From Methylibium petroleiphilum PM1 (GTDB taxonomy: Bacteria > Pseudomonadota > Gammaproteobacteria > Burkholderiales > Burkholderiaceae_C), in the NCBI RefSeq assembly GCF_000015725.1, contig NC_008826.1, positions 124,001 through 188,000 on the forward strand: a stretch of DNA of 64,000 nucleotides, in the 5' to 3' direction. The notes below the pieces were generated by a model. It made no database searches. It was not told the DNA's origin and saw nothing but the letters and a program-made list of their open reading frames with translations. Shown piece by piece: positions 51,964-61,064 of the stretch (position 1 is its first letter; every line of letters starts with the position of its first letter). The translations under genes were made by a program, and so were the position numbers.

Positions 51964-52863
51964 TCATCCACGACTCGAGCCGTAAGGCGCGGCGAGGCTT
52001 TCAAACGTTGTCAGGGGCCCCACGAACATCAGCCGTACCGTTCCAGTCGGTCCGTTGCGCTGCTTACCAACGATGATTTCGGTCAGTCCTGTGCACATGC
52101 TGGCCGCCCGTGTGTAGTCGTCGCGGTATAGAAGGACGATGACGTCGGCGTCGCATTCAATGGCTCCTGAGTCGCGCAAGTCTGCCAAAGTAGGGCGTTT
52201 GTCGGAGCGCGACGCGGGAGATCTTCCTAGTTGCGACAACGCGACCACGGGACAACCGAGTTCTCGAGCAAGTCGCTTCAAGCCCCTCGAGATCTCTCCG
52301 ACTTGGCCAGCCCGTGTCTCGATGTTGGAAGTGAGTCCTCCGGCCATGAGTTGCATGTAGTCAACGACAACTAGGCCGAGCCGCCCCATTGCGTCTGCGC
52401 GTTTGTTCGCCCGTGCGATCAATTCGTTGACTGACAGCGACGGCGTGTCATCGATGACAAGGGGGGCGTCGGACAGCAGATTGAAGGCTTCGATTGCATG
52501 ACTCCAGTCGTCATCGCTAAGCTGTGCCATTCTCACTCGTTGCAGATCGACTCGACTGATCGAGCTGACGAGTCGGTCCATGACATGGCGGCCGTCCATT
52601 TCCATTGAGAAGATGAGGACTGGGGTCCCCTGCTGGATGGCTACGTGGGTGGCAACGTTCAGTGCAAGCGCGCTCTTCCCGATCGACGGACGACCGGCGA
52701 TCACGATGAGATCTCCCCGGTGCATACCCGTCGTGAGTTGGTCGAGTTCGCGGAACCCGGTTGGCAAGCCAGATGGATCTTGCGTCTGTCCGCGATCGTG
52801 CCGATCCGACAGCCGATCGATGAGGTCGGTCAAGAGCTCCCGTGCGGAGGCATCGAGCGACAT
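51964..52863 (-). CDS. DnaB-type helicase (C-terminal ATPase domain only)
   Basis: The ATG at 52863 gives 299 aa; earlier ATGs add an unlikely extension. The product is the RecA-like half of replicative helicase DnaB: LPTGFRELDQLTTGMHRGDL, Walker A GRPSIGKSAL, FSMEMDGRHVMDRL, Walker B LVVVDYMQLMA, and ALSQLGRSPASRSDKRPTLA with DLRDSGAIECDADVI. The N-terminal primase-interaction domain is absent. It may serve replication or copying of the excised element. It is divergent from the XRE gene. Confidence 0.82.
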   Translation of the reverse strand: MSLDASARELLTDLIDRLSDRHDRGQTQDPSGLPTGFRELDQLTTGMHRGDLIVIAGRPSIGKSALALNVATHVAIQQGTPVLIFSMEMDGRHVMDRLVSSISRVDLQRVRMAQLSDDDWSHAIEAFNLLSDAPLVIDDTPSLSVNELIARANKRADAMGRLGLVVVDYMQLMAGGLTSNIETRAGQVGEISRGLKRLARELGCPVVALSQLGRSPASRSDKRPTLADLRDSGAIECDADVIVLLYRDDYTRAASMCTGLTEIIVGKQRNGPTGTVRLMFVGPLTTFESLAAPYGSSRG

Positions 52864-53086
52864 CGGTACACCTTGTGTGTCACCGCCGCCCGTTGACCGC
52901 TTGCAGCTGTGAACAGTCACATCGCATGCGCGCGACCGTGAGTTGAGTCTGTCCTGAGCCATGGCTCCCATGCCGTCGGCCATTCCCCGTGCTACCGAGC
53001 CAGCGCACGGTCTCGAGGTCTCGCAGACCTAGATGCTACTCTAAGTCTGTAGACGCATAGTCATCGCACACGCAACCTTCCAGCCC

Positions 53087-53320
53087 ATGTCACGGGGGAA
53101 GGTTGCACATGAATCCGCGCGCGCCCGTTTGGCGCGCCATCTACGCGGCGAGCGTGCGTTGCGTGGCCTGTCCCAGGAGGCGCTTGCTGACCTTGCCCTT
53201 CTGCACCGAACCTATGTGGGCTCGATTGAGCGCTGCGAGCGCAACGTGTCGCTTGACAACGTCGAACGACTCGCGCGGGCGTTGAATGTCGACATCGCAG
53301 ATTTGCTTGCTGCCGACTGA
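53087..53320 (+). CDS. XRE-family helix-turn-helix regulator
   Basis: The 77-aa product is almost only an HTH domain: RHLRGERALRGLSQEALADL, then HRTYVGSIERCERNVSLDNV and ERLARALNVDIADLLAAD. It is typical of small phage/island repressors. Divergent from the DnaB-type gene with about 220 nt between, it probably controls one or both. Its target operator cannot be picked out by eye. Confidence 0.82.
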   Translation: MSRGKVAHESARARLARHLRGERALRGLSQEALADLALLHRTYVGSIERCERNVSLDNVERLARALNVDIADLLAAD

Positions 53321-53495
53321 CGGAGACTAGGTGAGTCGACCCAAACGGAAGGGCGCGCCGCGTGTCGACAACGAGTACGATGTCCGACGAACCGGGCGAG
53401 CGCGCGCTCGTGGGCTCGGGTGCGCCTGCAGCTAGACTCTTACGGCGCGCCAGCGCGTAGCTGCGCCGAAGTCCTCGGTCAACACGCACGTTCAC

Positions 53496-54059
53496 ATGCA
53501 CAACACCCCGCTGATTGACTGGCACTCGATGTTCATGGGCGTCGCCATGCTCGCGGCTGCTCGGTCCAAGGACGCGAGGAAGCGGAACGGAGCCTGCATC
53601 GCGAGCGCCGACAACAAGATTCTTGGCGTCGGCTATAACGGGCTGCCCCGCGGGTGCGACGATGACGACCCTTCGTACTGGGCGGACGTCGACGACGATC
53701 CCGTTCAGTCTCGACATAGCTACATCGTCCATGCTGAAGTGAACGCAATACTCAACTGCGTGGTTCTTCCGCTGACGGGAAGTACGATCTACACGACGCA
53801 GTTCCCCTGCCCGAGGTGCGTACAGTCGATCATTCAGGTGGGTATCAAGCGGGTAGTCTTCTTGGACAAGAAGACTCATCAAGTCGCACTCAACAGTGCC
53901 TCGGACAAGATGCTCGTAGACGCAGGCATCGAAGTCTTGTCCTTGGAAGAACTGGAGTCGACAGCAAGCCGATGGTGCGAGAAGCTCGACGAGTTTGTTC
54001 GAACTACAGGGCAGGAGATGCCTGTCGCGACTGCTCCTCTGCCTCCGAGCGGGATTTAG
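53496..54059 (+). CDS. dCMP deaminase (deoxycytidylate deaminase)
   Basis: The 187-aa product has the zinc-deaminase motifs HAE (79-81) and PCPRC (104-108), and the dCMP-deaminase-like segment ARSKDARKRNGACIASADNK...GYNGLPRGCDDD, close to the vertebrate and phage enzymes. It converts dCMP to dUMP, the precursor of dTMP. The island that carries it has destroyed a dCTP deaminase gene, which feeds the same pathway, so a compensating role is attractive. It converges with the recombinase operon and overlaps the last recombinase gene by 56 bp at the 3' ends. Confidence 0.88.
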   Translation: MHNTPLIDWHSMFMGVAMLAAARSKDARKRNGACIASADNKILGVGYNGLPRGCDDDDPSYWADVDDDPVQSRHSYIVHAEVNAILNCVVLPLTGSTIYTTQFPCPRCVQSIIQVGIKRVVFLDKKTHQVALNSASDKMLVDAGIEVLSLEELESTASRWCEKLDEFVRTTGQEMPVATAPLPPSGI

Positions 54060-55317
54060 CTTCATACGCCGTGCGCAAGCGTTCATTCTCCGCGCGGAGA
54101 TCTGCAATTGCTCGCGCTTGCTCTGCAAGTTGCGCCTCTGCCTTGCGCAGGCGTGCCTCGTCCCGAGATGAAATCTGACAGCCGAGTCGGTCTTGGGCGA
54201 CAAGCACGTAGGGCTCAAGAGATCTGGGATTGCGGTGCCCTACTTTGATTGCAACCGCTGCAGCTACAGAAGCGGCAGAAGTATCAAGACCAAGCGCGAG
54301 CCGTTCCATCAGTTCTAGAAGAATCTGTACATTGACGAAGCGGATTCGCAACGCGTGGAATGACGTTCCCTTCTGAGCACCAATGGAACGCATGAGCTTG
54401 GAGAAGATCGTCGTGATTGACCTGTCCTCCAACGGGGTGCAATCGCGTGCCGACAGGAATAGCCCTTGCGGCGGCCGCGTCACTTGCTTGCCTACCAAGA
54501 GCTGTGATCGAGGGCCGTCGATGAAGTCACAGATGCGAAGCAAGATCGACGTCGGCAGTTCATAGGTAATGCCGCGATTGAACTTCTGCCGTATAGGGCG
54601 GATCAAGACGGTCGCACCAGTATTCGGTCCAATCAGCGAGCGCTTGAACTGATCCACTTGGAAAGAGTTGATCGAACCTCGTCGCAGCCCTGTTTCCAGA
54701 CCGATGTCAAGTAGCAGGGCGTTTCGCTGCCTTACGTAGACAGACTGCTCGGACGTCATGATCGCGTCCAACACGTCGTCGCGGTCTTGATCGCTCAAGA
54801 GGTGCTTTCGGAGACCACGGTCACCTGCAGTCGTCACGCGAAAGAGCGCGGGGTACGTCCGAGTCGAACGACGATTGCCAGACGAGCCTACGCCAATCCC
54901 GCAATCAATCTGCGTGCCATTTGGACCGACAGCGTGGTCTGCGATCCGCTTGGTCTTGCGAAGCCAAAGAAACCAGCCGTACACGCAAAGCAGCTTCTGG
55001 TTCACAGTGCCGCGAGCGATGCGCTCGTCCCCTTTCGACGCGGGGTTGGCAAGAACGAGCTTCAGCTCAGCGTCTCGAAACTGCTTGAGCGTGGTGTCGC
55101 TGGCAGAGACTGGATCAATGCCTACTGATGCGCAGTGTGCCCAGAAGCTCACAACGTTCAGCACCTGCCCATGCACTGTGCTGAGAGCCAGCTGGCAGTA
55201 GTCAAGCTGGTGGAACGCGAAGTCAGTGACATCGTCGACCAGCATGCCTCGGTGGGTGTCGTAGACAAGGATGGCATTCAAGTCCTGCCGCAACCGAACT
55301 TGCAATTGGTTCCTCAC
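54004..55317 (-). CDS. Tyrosine recombinase, third of the island set
   Basis: The start is GTG 55317, one base after the stop of the coiled-coil gene (TGA-c-GTG). The 437-aa product has the tyrosine-recombinase catalytic set: Arg in GLETGLRRGSIN, HALRIRF (His/Arg), VGHRNPRSLEPYV with the nucleophile Tyr. The last 60 residues form a charged coiled coil (ISSRDEARLRKAEAQLAEQA). It is the last gene of the four-gene operon starting at 60051. Confidence 0.82.
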   Translation of the reverse strand: MRNQLQVRLRQDLNAILVYDTHRGMLVDDVTDFAFHQLDYCQLALSTVHGQVLNVVSFWAHCASVGIDPVSASDTTLKQFRDAELKLVLANPASKGDERIARGTVNQKLLCVYGWFLWLRKTKRIADHAVGPNGTQIDCGIGVGSSGNRRSTRTYPALFRVTTAGDRGLRKHLLSDQDRDDVLDAIMTSEQSVYVRQRNALLLDIGLETGLRRGSINSFQVDQFKRSLIGPNTGATVLIRPIRQKFNRGITYELPTSILLRICDFIDGPRSQLLVGKQVTRPPQGLFLSARDCTPLEDRSITTIFSKLMRSIGAQKGTSFHALRIRFVNVQILLELMERLALGLDTSAASVAAAVAIKVGHRNPRSLEPYVLVAQDRLGCQISSRDEARLRKAEAQLAEQARAIADLRAENERLRTAYEAKSRSEAEEQSRQASPAL

Positions 55318-55318
55318 G

Positions 55319-55957
55319 TCAGCCTCTTGCCCGGGGTGGACGTGGCGGCGAAGCGCCTGTGGTACCCGGCTTGACGAGTCTTGCCAGCTTTTCGCGCAGT
55401 TGCTGGATCTGTTTCTCCTTGCGCTGGAGTGCATCGGCCGACGCGTTGCTGAGCGAATCCAGTTGAACGCGCAACCGGCGAACTTCGTCCTGCAGCGTCT
55501 GATTCTCGCGAAGCGCGATCACCAGCCTCGCTTCCGCCGCGCTCTGAAGCTTCTGCACAAGCAGGGTCTGTTTCTTGACGGCGGAGATCTTTTCCCCAAC
55601 TTGCTGGGTCCTCCGCGATCGCTCGGTCCTCAGCAAGCGAACGGCTGCTAGGAGTGCCGTGGCACGCGCTGTGGAGCTCGCACTGGCCCGCAGTGTCTGC
55701 GATGCGTTTCTACCGAATTGAGGTAGTCCCGGCAACGCCTGCGTGAGGTGACCGGTCTGCCAAGCGCAGAACTGGCGCAACGAACTCGGCAGTTCGCCAA
55801 TCAGGACTTCGGCTGTTGCATCACCGGCCCGGGTTTTGATTGACTCGATCACACCAGCCAGCGCGTCAAGCTTGGCCTGCAGATTCCGCGCGGCCTCGGC
55901 TTGGGTGAGGAACGCTACTGCAGGCTTGGGACCAGAGGATCTCTTCTGCCGGCTCAC
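55319..55957 (-). CDS. Coiled-coil accessory protein of the recombinase operon
   Basis: The 212-aa product starts with GTG 55957, one base after the preceding TAG. Its second half is a long coiled coil (VQKLQSAAEARLVIALRENQ...QRKEKQIQQLREKLARLV). It is the counterpart in position of the small TnpC of Tn554, which helps orient or regulate transposition there. It is larger than TnpC (about 125 aa), so the equivalence is only by place and type. Confidence 0.65.
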   Translation of the reverse strand: MSRQKRSSGPKPAVAFLTQAEAARNLQAKLDALAGVIESIKTRAGDATAEVLIGELPSSLRQFCAWQTGHLTQALPGLPQFGRNASQTLRASASSTARATALLAAVRLLRTERSRRTQQVGEKISAVKKQTLLVQKLQSAAEARLVIALRENQTLQDEVRRLRVQLDSLSNASADALQRKEKQIQQLREKLARLVKPGTTGASPPRPPRARG

Positions 55958-55958
55958 G

Positions 55959-58145
55959 CTAGCTGCTCCCGGGGCGCGCTTGTGCGTCAGCGACCGCTTG
56001 CTCGAGTTCCGTGATCTCTGCCGTCATCTGCTTCCACAGCTTGCCACCGACCGGCAGCTCAGACAGGCGACGGCGCAGGTTGGCAATCCCGAGCGTCATG
56101 GCTTGCGCGTGGATCGGCGAGCGTGCGTGGAATGGACACTTCGAGCAGGTCTTGGGGGATGCGTTCTCGCGCCTTGGCCTGCCTGACCCACGTGAGCACT
56201 TGGCCGTCGCGCTGCGTGCGTCAGACGCGCAGCAATCGCCGTGGCGAAACGGAACCACCTTGTGGCCCTTACGCAGGAGAGCTTCCGTGAGGAGGTCAGT
56301 CGCCGCGCGAAGGTCAACGTCGTCGTACGTCATTCTTGAGGCGATGCGTGCGTGGAGGCGGTTGACGAAGACTGTGAATCCACCATAGAGGCTGTCGGTG
56401 CCGCGCACGATGGAGTTGACAATAGCTGCCAGTCGTTCGCGAGCTGCATCGGCAACAGTCGCTTCCAGGTCAGCAATGACCTCGGCAGGCGGCAAGCGTA
56501 AGCGACCAAAGCCTTCCAGTTGGTCTAGGGTGTTTCCGCGCATCGGATCGGACAGGTAGATGTTTGTGACGTCCAGACGGCCGTGATGGTCATATTGCTG
56601 TGAAAGCGCCAGGAGTGACGGGCTCGAGTAGCGGTTGATCATGATCAAGCCGTAGGCGCGACGGCCCATGTGCGATGCGTAAGCCAGTCGCTCGGCGGAC
56701 GCTCCAAAGGCTCTCCGAAGCAGGCGGCGCGCACTGCGTGACCTGCTGAACTGAAACGTTCGGCTGGTCAAGGGATGCTTCGCGCGCACGGTCGGCACAC
56801 GAAACAGCGACCGTCCAGTGCTCGGTCCGTGTCCTTGGTTGAGCCGGCGTTCGACGTCAGAAGCGGAGTGCAGCACCCGAACAGCAGCCACCGTCGCGTC
56901 GTTCACGAAGAAGTCACGGTAGTCCTTGGTGAACTTCTCGAGATAGAAGCTGCAGACGTAGAGGTCCAATGTCACATCGAATGGCCGCAACGAATCGTCC
57001 TTGAGTCCAATTACGGGATGTTGGATCTCGTCTTTGCGGCGAGCGTTGAAGAAGGCAACGGTGACAAAACACGCAGACATCAGGCAATCGATGGCTTCAC
57101 TGAGCGTGCACTCGGTCGGGTTCTGGGCGACTCGACAGCGAATGTTGCGGATCCGCATGCCCGATAGCTCTTGAAAGCGCGCCGCGTCAGCCGACTGTGC
57201 CAAAACCTTGGCGACAAGGTCGGCACGAGCGCCAGAGTCTTTTGGGGGACTTCGACTGAGTTCGTCTGCAATCGTGTTCAACAGAGCGACCAGGGGTTCC
57301 GCCAGGGTATAGATCCAGGCGAAGCACTCCTTTAGAAGAGTCCCAACATGTTCCGGGCGCATGTTGCGCGTGCGCCCATTGGGAAGTCCAAGCTTGTTGG
57401 AAAGTACGAACGGATCAGGGAAGGGTACGAATGTAAGGCCCCGTCCCTCGGGAAGGTCTGACGCAAGATTCACAACGTCAAAGATCGCAAACAGCGTGCT
57501 GCTCTTGAGCTGATGGCCCCCTATGTCCCGAGTGCTCGGCTGGTCAAGCCGTAGGACTTTCCGAATTGCCCGTCGCACAGCTGCGGTCTCTGGCCCGGAG
57601 CAGTTCGTTCCCAAGTGACGCTTGACGCGATCGGTTATGCAGATGCCGTCGCGGATCTTAGGCTGCGATGTCATGCTCTGGATCGCACGCACGCCGAGCT
57701 GCTTCGCAAGGCCCAAGGTCCTCTCTTGGAGACGGAGGGCCTCGGACCAGCCGCCTGCAACTAGTTTGGTCAACAGAATCCTGATTGTCTCCTTGTCGCA
57801 TTCGGAGGGAGCGTAGATTCCCTCGACATACAGGAATTCAATGAACTTGACGATGGTCCTGATTTGACCTGCGACGTCTGTCGCCTTACTCTTCGACTTC
57901 TTGCGGCGCCGGCAGATCAAAGTCACTGCATCTAAGACGAACGCTGAAAGGCGGGGGTTCTGGGCGATAGGCTCCACCTTGGAGAACGGAGTTGCCGGTA
58001 GCCACATCTTGTTGAGATCGACTTTGATGGGCTTGTCTGGTTGAAACTCGTCCGGCAGCAAGATGACGCCATCGACGTAGTCGAAGAGCTTGGACGAGGC
58101 TGCTACACGAGTCGTCATCGTTTGAGTGTGAGTCTTGCTGGACAC
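55959..58145 (-). CDS. Large tyrosine recombinase, second of the island set
   Basis: Starts at GTG 58145 (an ATG at 58118 is possible), 16 nt after the first recombinase. The 728-aa product has Arg in FFNARRKDEIQHPVI, SHMGRRAYG (His/Arg box), SQQYDHHGRLDVTNIYL with a candidate nucleophile Tyr, and a C-terminal Cys cluster (KTCSKCPFHARSPIH) that may bind zinc. The size is comparable to TnpB of Tn554 and to large members of recombinase trios. It presumably acts with the flanking recombinases at the TAATGTAGT ends. Confidence 0.78.
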   Translation of the reverse strand: MSSKTHTQTMTTRVAASSKLFDYVDGVILLPDEFQPDKPIKVDLNKMWLPATPFSKVEPIAQNPRLSAFVLDAVTLICRRRKKSKSKATDVAGQIRTIVKFIEFLYVEGIYAPSECDKETIRILLTKLVAGGWSEALRLQERTLGLAKQLGVRAIQSMTSQPKIRDGICITDRVKRHLGTNCSGPETAAVRRAIRKVLRLDQPSTRDIGGHQLKSSTLFAIFDVVNLASDLPEGRGLTFVPFPDPFVLSNKLGLPNGRTRNMRPEHVGTLLKECFAWIYTLAEPLVALLNTIADELSRSPPKDSGARADLVAKVLAQSADAARFQELSGMRIRNIRCRVAQNPTECTLSEAIDCLMSACFVTVAFFNARRKDEIQHPVIGLKDDSLRPFDVTLDLYVCSFYLEKFTKDYRDFFVNDATVAAVRVLHSASDVERRLNQGHGPSTGRSLFRVPTVRAKHPLTSRTFQFSRSRSARRLLRRAFGASAERLAYASHMGRRAYGLIMINRYSSPSLLALSQQYDHHGRLDVTNIYLSDPMRGNTLDQLEGFGRLRLPPAEVIADLEATVADAARERLAAIVNSIVRGTDSLYGGFTVFVNRLHARIASRMTYDDVDLRAATDLLTEALLRKGHKVVPFRHGDCCASDARSATAKCSRGSGRPRRENASPKTCSKCPFHARSPIHAQAMTLGIANLRRRLSELPVGGKLWKQMTAEITELEQAVADAQARPGSS

Positions 58146-58161
58146 ACTTCGCGCGGCGCAT

Positions 58162-60051
58162 CTAGCTCAGTGGCGGGAATGCTGGTGGATCGACAGGCCC
58201 TTCGGCCAGTGCCAGGTACCTTCGATAAGGTCCCTGCGCGACAATTTCTCGAAGGCCGAATGTGAACAGCATCGTAGGAAGGTGGTGCTTCTCGAATGCT
58301 TCGGCGTTCTCATCGAGGAGCGCCTTCCAGTGACGACTGTAGAACCGGTGCGTGCACGTGAGGTCCCTGAGTGCATCGGTGTCGATGACGATTCTTCTGT
58401 TGGGGCACCCGGCGCCAAGGTGGCATTCGTGTGCTTCGCAAAGCCCGTCGACGAGCATATCGAGCCTCGGTGGTGTTGCAGGGTCAGCGCACGAACTTCC
58501 ATCGCCCACCGGTGAGAAAAGCCTGCCCGTCGGGCATGGTTGACCTTCGATGGCGAACTGCACAGAGCGTTCTAGCTCGCGCTGGTAGGCCAAATTTATT
58601 GACGAGTTAATGGCCCGAAGGATGGGTTGGTCCAGGTAACGCGCCGTTGTGGTTGACGTAGCATGTCCGGCCTTCCGTTGCGTCGCCTCGATACTCGCGC
58701 TCTCGAGATCAAAGGCATTGATCGCTTGAACTCGAACCTGGTCCAGTGAGAACTGAGGCAAGTCATGTCGAGAGATGAATCCCGACAGGACGTAGTGCCA
58801 GTTGGCATAGGGACGGACTACGCCGCGCCTAGCTACGTGCGTGTTGAAGAAGAGGCGGTCCTCACCGCTCGCGACCCAACCGAGCGCTTTGACTTCGCCA
58901 AGATTCTCTTTGAGTGTGCGCAAGGCCCGCAGGACTTCGTGATCTCGAGGTGATACGACCAGATCGGGAGCAGTTTGATTCGTTCGTCCCTTCAGTGAAG
59001 TCACGATGAACCCATTGCCGTTAGGAACTATTCCCTTCGTGGTGAGGGCTACGACAGTCGTGAAGTTCCATCGTGACGCGCATTGAAGAATGAGCGCGCA
59101 GGCAAGCATTTCCGTCTGAGTCAGGACCGTTGGGGTCAGGAGTCGATATGCTTTGTTGCGATCGATCTTCACGCCGTAGTCACGGGCCAGGGCGCACATC
59201 GCTTCGCCGCCATACACGGTTGGAAGTATTGGTACACGTGCCTCTCGCCGCCACTTTTCGATGACCTGGGCGTATGCGGTCAAGACCGTTTGGGGGCTAG
59301 CCACGCGCACTATCTCAGGCACGAACTTATGCCGCAGGTGCGCGTTGGACTCAATGAACAACTTGAGTTGCTCGAGCTCGCTTCCGTGGCACTCGCTCCG
59401 CGCAAGGTCTGCGATCGTCAACTGCAGAGTGGCGAATGCGTCAAGATCCTTGACTGCTCCCTCGACGACTCTGGCGAGATCGGTGTCGAGCGTCTGCCGT
59501 ATTTGGGCCTTGAGGTCAGCTAATGACTCGTGGGGCAGTGCACCCACAGGGTAGCGATGAACAGTGTTCGCGCCGTCCGGTAGTTCGCTGAACAACTTTC
59601 GATTCTGAGGCGCGACGCGATCGAACCGGCTGACGAAGTGGCGGCTCAGTCGTTCTGGGTCGATGTTTGGCGGAAAGAGCTTGTGCTCTAGCAGCCAGCG
59701 CCTAGTCTCATTTGAACGACTGAACTTCTGAGCTTCTGGCCAGCTGGTCTCGGCAATAGAGTCCTCGAGCGCGGCCAGAGCTCGAGCAATGTCTGTGAGT
59801 CCTACTCGACCGACAGGTATCGACGCAGCCGCGAGCCACTCGGCGTTCTCCGCCGCTGCGGAAAGCGCCAGCCAAACGGAGTCCGCCACGCTGGTGTGTT
59901 CAGGTGTCGACTCGGCGCGTCTGGCACGCGCACTGAGCACTTCAGCAACCCATCCAGGAGCGCCCAACTGCGTGTCGAGCTTGCGGAACAGCTTACGGCC
60001 GGTGTATATCGCACCGTAGCGGTTCAGACGGACTGCGATGCTGATGTCCAT
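58162..60051 (-). CDS. Large tyrosine recombinase, first of the island set
   Basis: The 629-aa product begins [20 protein letters not shown] 79 bp inside the right end of the island. The catalytic region has [13 protein letters not shown] (Arg), [14 protein letters not shown], and [18 protein letters not shown] (GH...Y nucleophile). A C-terminal Cys/His cluster ([20 protein letters not shown], then [10 protein letters not shown]) probably binds zinc. It heads an operon with genes at 55959, 55319 and 54004, all tightly linked. Transcription starts very close to the terminal repeat. Confidence 0.82.
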   Translation of the reverse strand: MDISIAVRLNRYGAIYTGRKLFRKLDTQLGAPGWVAEVLSARARRAESTPEHTSVADSVWLALSAAAENAEWLAAASIPVGRVGLTDIARALAALEDSIAETSWPEAQKFSRSNETRRWLLEHKLFPPNIDPERLSRHFVSRFDRVAPQNRKLFSELPDGANTVHRYPVGALPHESLADLKAQIRQTLDTDLARVVEGAVKDLDAFATLQLTIADLARSECHGSELEQLKLFIESNAHLRHKFVPEIVRVASPQTVLTAYAQVIEKWRREARVPILPTVYGGEAMCALARDYGVKIDRNKAYRLLTPTVLTQTEMLACALILQCASRWNFTTVVALTTKGIVPNGNGFIVTSLKGRTNQTAPDLVVSPRDHEVLRALRTLKENLGEVKALGWVASGEDRLFFNTHVARRGVVRPYANWHYVLSGFISRHDLPQFSLDQVRVQAINAFDLESASIEATQRKAGHATSTTTARYLDQPILRAINSSINLAYQRELERSVQFAIEGQPCPTGRLFSPVGDGSSCADPATPPRLDMLVDGLCEAHECHLGAGCPNRRIVIDTDALRDLTCTHRFYSRHWKALLDENAEAFEKHHLPTMLFTFGLREIVAQGPYRRYLALAEGPVDPPAFPPLS

Positions 60052-60121
60052 TACCGTACGCGTGAAGACTAGACACTGCCGGGAAGTAGCTCGGCAAAGC
60101 TACGTTGCGCACCGTCTCTAT

Positions 60122-60130
60122 ACTACATTA
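60122..60130 (-). repeat. Right terminal inverted repeat of the island
   Basis: ACTACATTA on the plus strand is TAATGTAGT read inward, identical to the left end at 19122-19130. Confidence 0.85.
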
Positions 60131-60136
60131 GGGATC
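60131..60136 (+). repeat. Right 6-bp insertion core GGGATC
   Basis: This core differs by one base from GGCATC at the left end. In Tn554-type insertion one core is brought from the previous location, which would explain the mismatch. It lies directly before the ATCGTGAAC of the right dcd half. Confidence 0.75.
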
Positions 60137-60346
60137 ATCGTGAACGTGACCCCATTCGAGCCCGAGTGGGAAGGCTACGTGACGCTGGAGTTCAGCAACA
60201 CCACGCCGCTGCCGGCCAAGATCTACGCCGGTGAGGGCTGCGCCCAAGTGCTGTTCTTCGAGGCGAGCGAGCCGTGCGAGGTGAGCTACCGCGACCGTGG
60301 CGGCAAGTACCAGGGTCAGCACGGCGTCACCCTGCCTCGCGCTTGA
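60137..60346 (+). pseudogene. dcd: dCTP deaminase, 3' part
   Basis: Codons 121-189 of dcd continue exactly where the left half stops: [20 protein letters not shown], then [20 protein letters not shown] and [15 protein letters not shown]. It contains the catalytic Glu138 in LEFSN. The frame stays open 99 bp into the island, but any product starting there would lack the first 120 residues. Excision of the island with the correct core would restore the gene. Confidence 0.92.
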
Positions 60347-60358
60347 TGGGGCGGCCTG

Positions 60359-60823
60359 ATGAAGATCGCGTCCGCCGTCGAGTCGTTCTGCCAGCAGGTC
60401 AACCGAGCCTCGGCGCCGCGCCGGCGCCTGTGCACGATGATCGCCCTCGCCGCGATCGCCGCTGGGCTTGGCGTGCTCCTGCTGGTCGATGCCGGCTGGC
60501 TGCAGCACCTGGCCATCACCTCCGCCGCCGCCGTTGCGTCGTTCGCGCTGGCGCTGCGCCCGTGGTCCGTTTCCTGGTCTCGCCTGCGCCGCGGCGTCGT
60601 GGCCAGTGACTCGCTGCTGCAGCATCTGGCGCGCTCGAGCCGGCTTCCGGACGAGGCCAAGGCTGCCATCGCCGGGCGGGTTCAGGAGCGAGGCTTCGTG
60701 ACCATCGGCTTCCTGGCGGACCTGGACGCTCAGCTACGCCGCGCGGGCCGTGCGGCTCGCCCCGGCCGCCGGGAGATCCTGCGCTTCGCATCCAAGGGCG
60801 CCGGCGCCACGGCGGCTGCCTGA
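60359..60823 (+). CDS. Membrane protein
   Basis: The 154-aa product has two hydrophobic segments (about residues 27-43, TMIALAAIAAGLGVLLLVD, and 49-66) followed by a basic cytoplasmic domain (SWSRLRRGVVASDSLLQHLA...). No family is recognised. It starts 13 nt after dcd and was probably co-transcribed with it before the island entered. Confidence 0.55.
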   Translation: MKIASAVESFCQQVNRASAPRRRLCTMIALAAIAAGLGVLLLVDAGWLQHLAITSAAAVASFALALRPWSVSWSRLRRGVVASDSLLQHLARSSRLPDEAKAAIAGRVQERGFVTIGFLADLDAQLRRAGRAARPGRREILRFASKGAGATAAA

Positions 60824-60829
60824 TCCTGC

Positions 60830-61057
60830 ATGTCCCGCCTGACCGTCATCATCTGGGACAACGCAGGCGTGCGCCGCACCGAGCCGGCCGCCGACCGCAA
60901 GGAGGCGCTCGCCAAGGCCGCGGCCGCCCGCAACCTCTCGAACCGCACCGTCAAGCTGGCGGACTCCGGCGGTTCCACAGACCACTGGTCTCGCTCGACG
61001 CATCTGGCACGCAACCACTGGTGCTGCCGTGCTGTCGCAGACGAGTATTTCCTCTAG
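60830..61057 (+). CDS. Small hypothetical protein
   Basis: The 75-aa product (MSRLTVIIWDNAGVRRTEPA...) follows the previous gene by 6 nt. It is Arg/Ala-rich with a Trp/Cys-containing tail (HLARNHWCCRAVADEYFL). No family is recognised. Confidence 0.45.
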   Translation: MSRLTVIIWDNAGVRRTEPAADRKEALAKAAAARNLSNRTVKLADSGGSTDHWSRSTHLARNHWCCRAVADEYFL

Positions 61058-61064
61058 GACAAGC

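Larger units (their letters stand above)
19122..60130. mobile_element. 41-kb tyrosine-recombinase island inserted in dcd
   Basis: The boundaries are fixed by the split dcd gene: the target codons continue exactly across them. Ends carry the inverted repeat TAATGTAGT, each separated from dcd by a 6-bp core that differs between the ends (GGCATC, GGGATC). This is how Tn554-type elements insert, where one core comes from the target and the other from the donor. Three tyrosine recombinases plus a coiled-coil protein are encoded at the right end, transcribed inward. Cargo: Ssp phosphorothioation defence with two effector types, methyltransferases, a serine recombinase/ParB cassette, an IS3-family element, HNH nuclease, DnaB-type ATPase, XRE regulator and dCMP deaminase. 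Confidence 0.9.

Noticed and set aside
60038-60346. A functional 102-residue gene spanning the right island end and dcd
   Set aside because: The frame begins inside the antisense of the recombinase gene, has no ribosome site, and the product lacks the first 120 residues of dCTP deaminase including Ser113 and Arg117.
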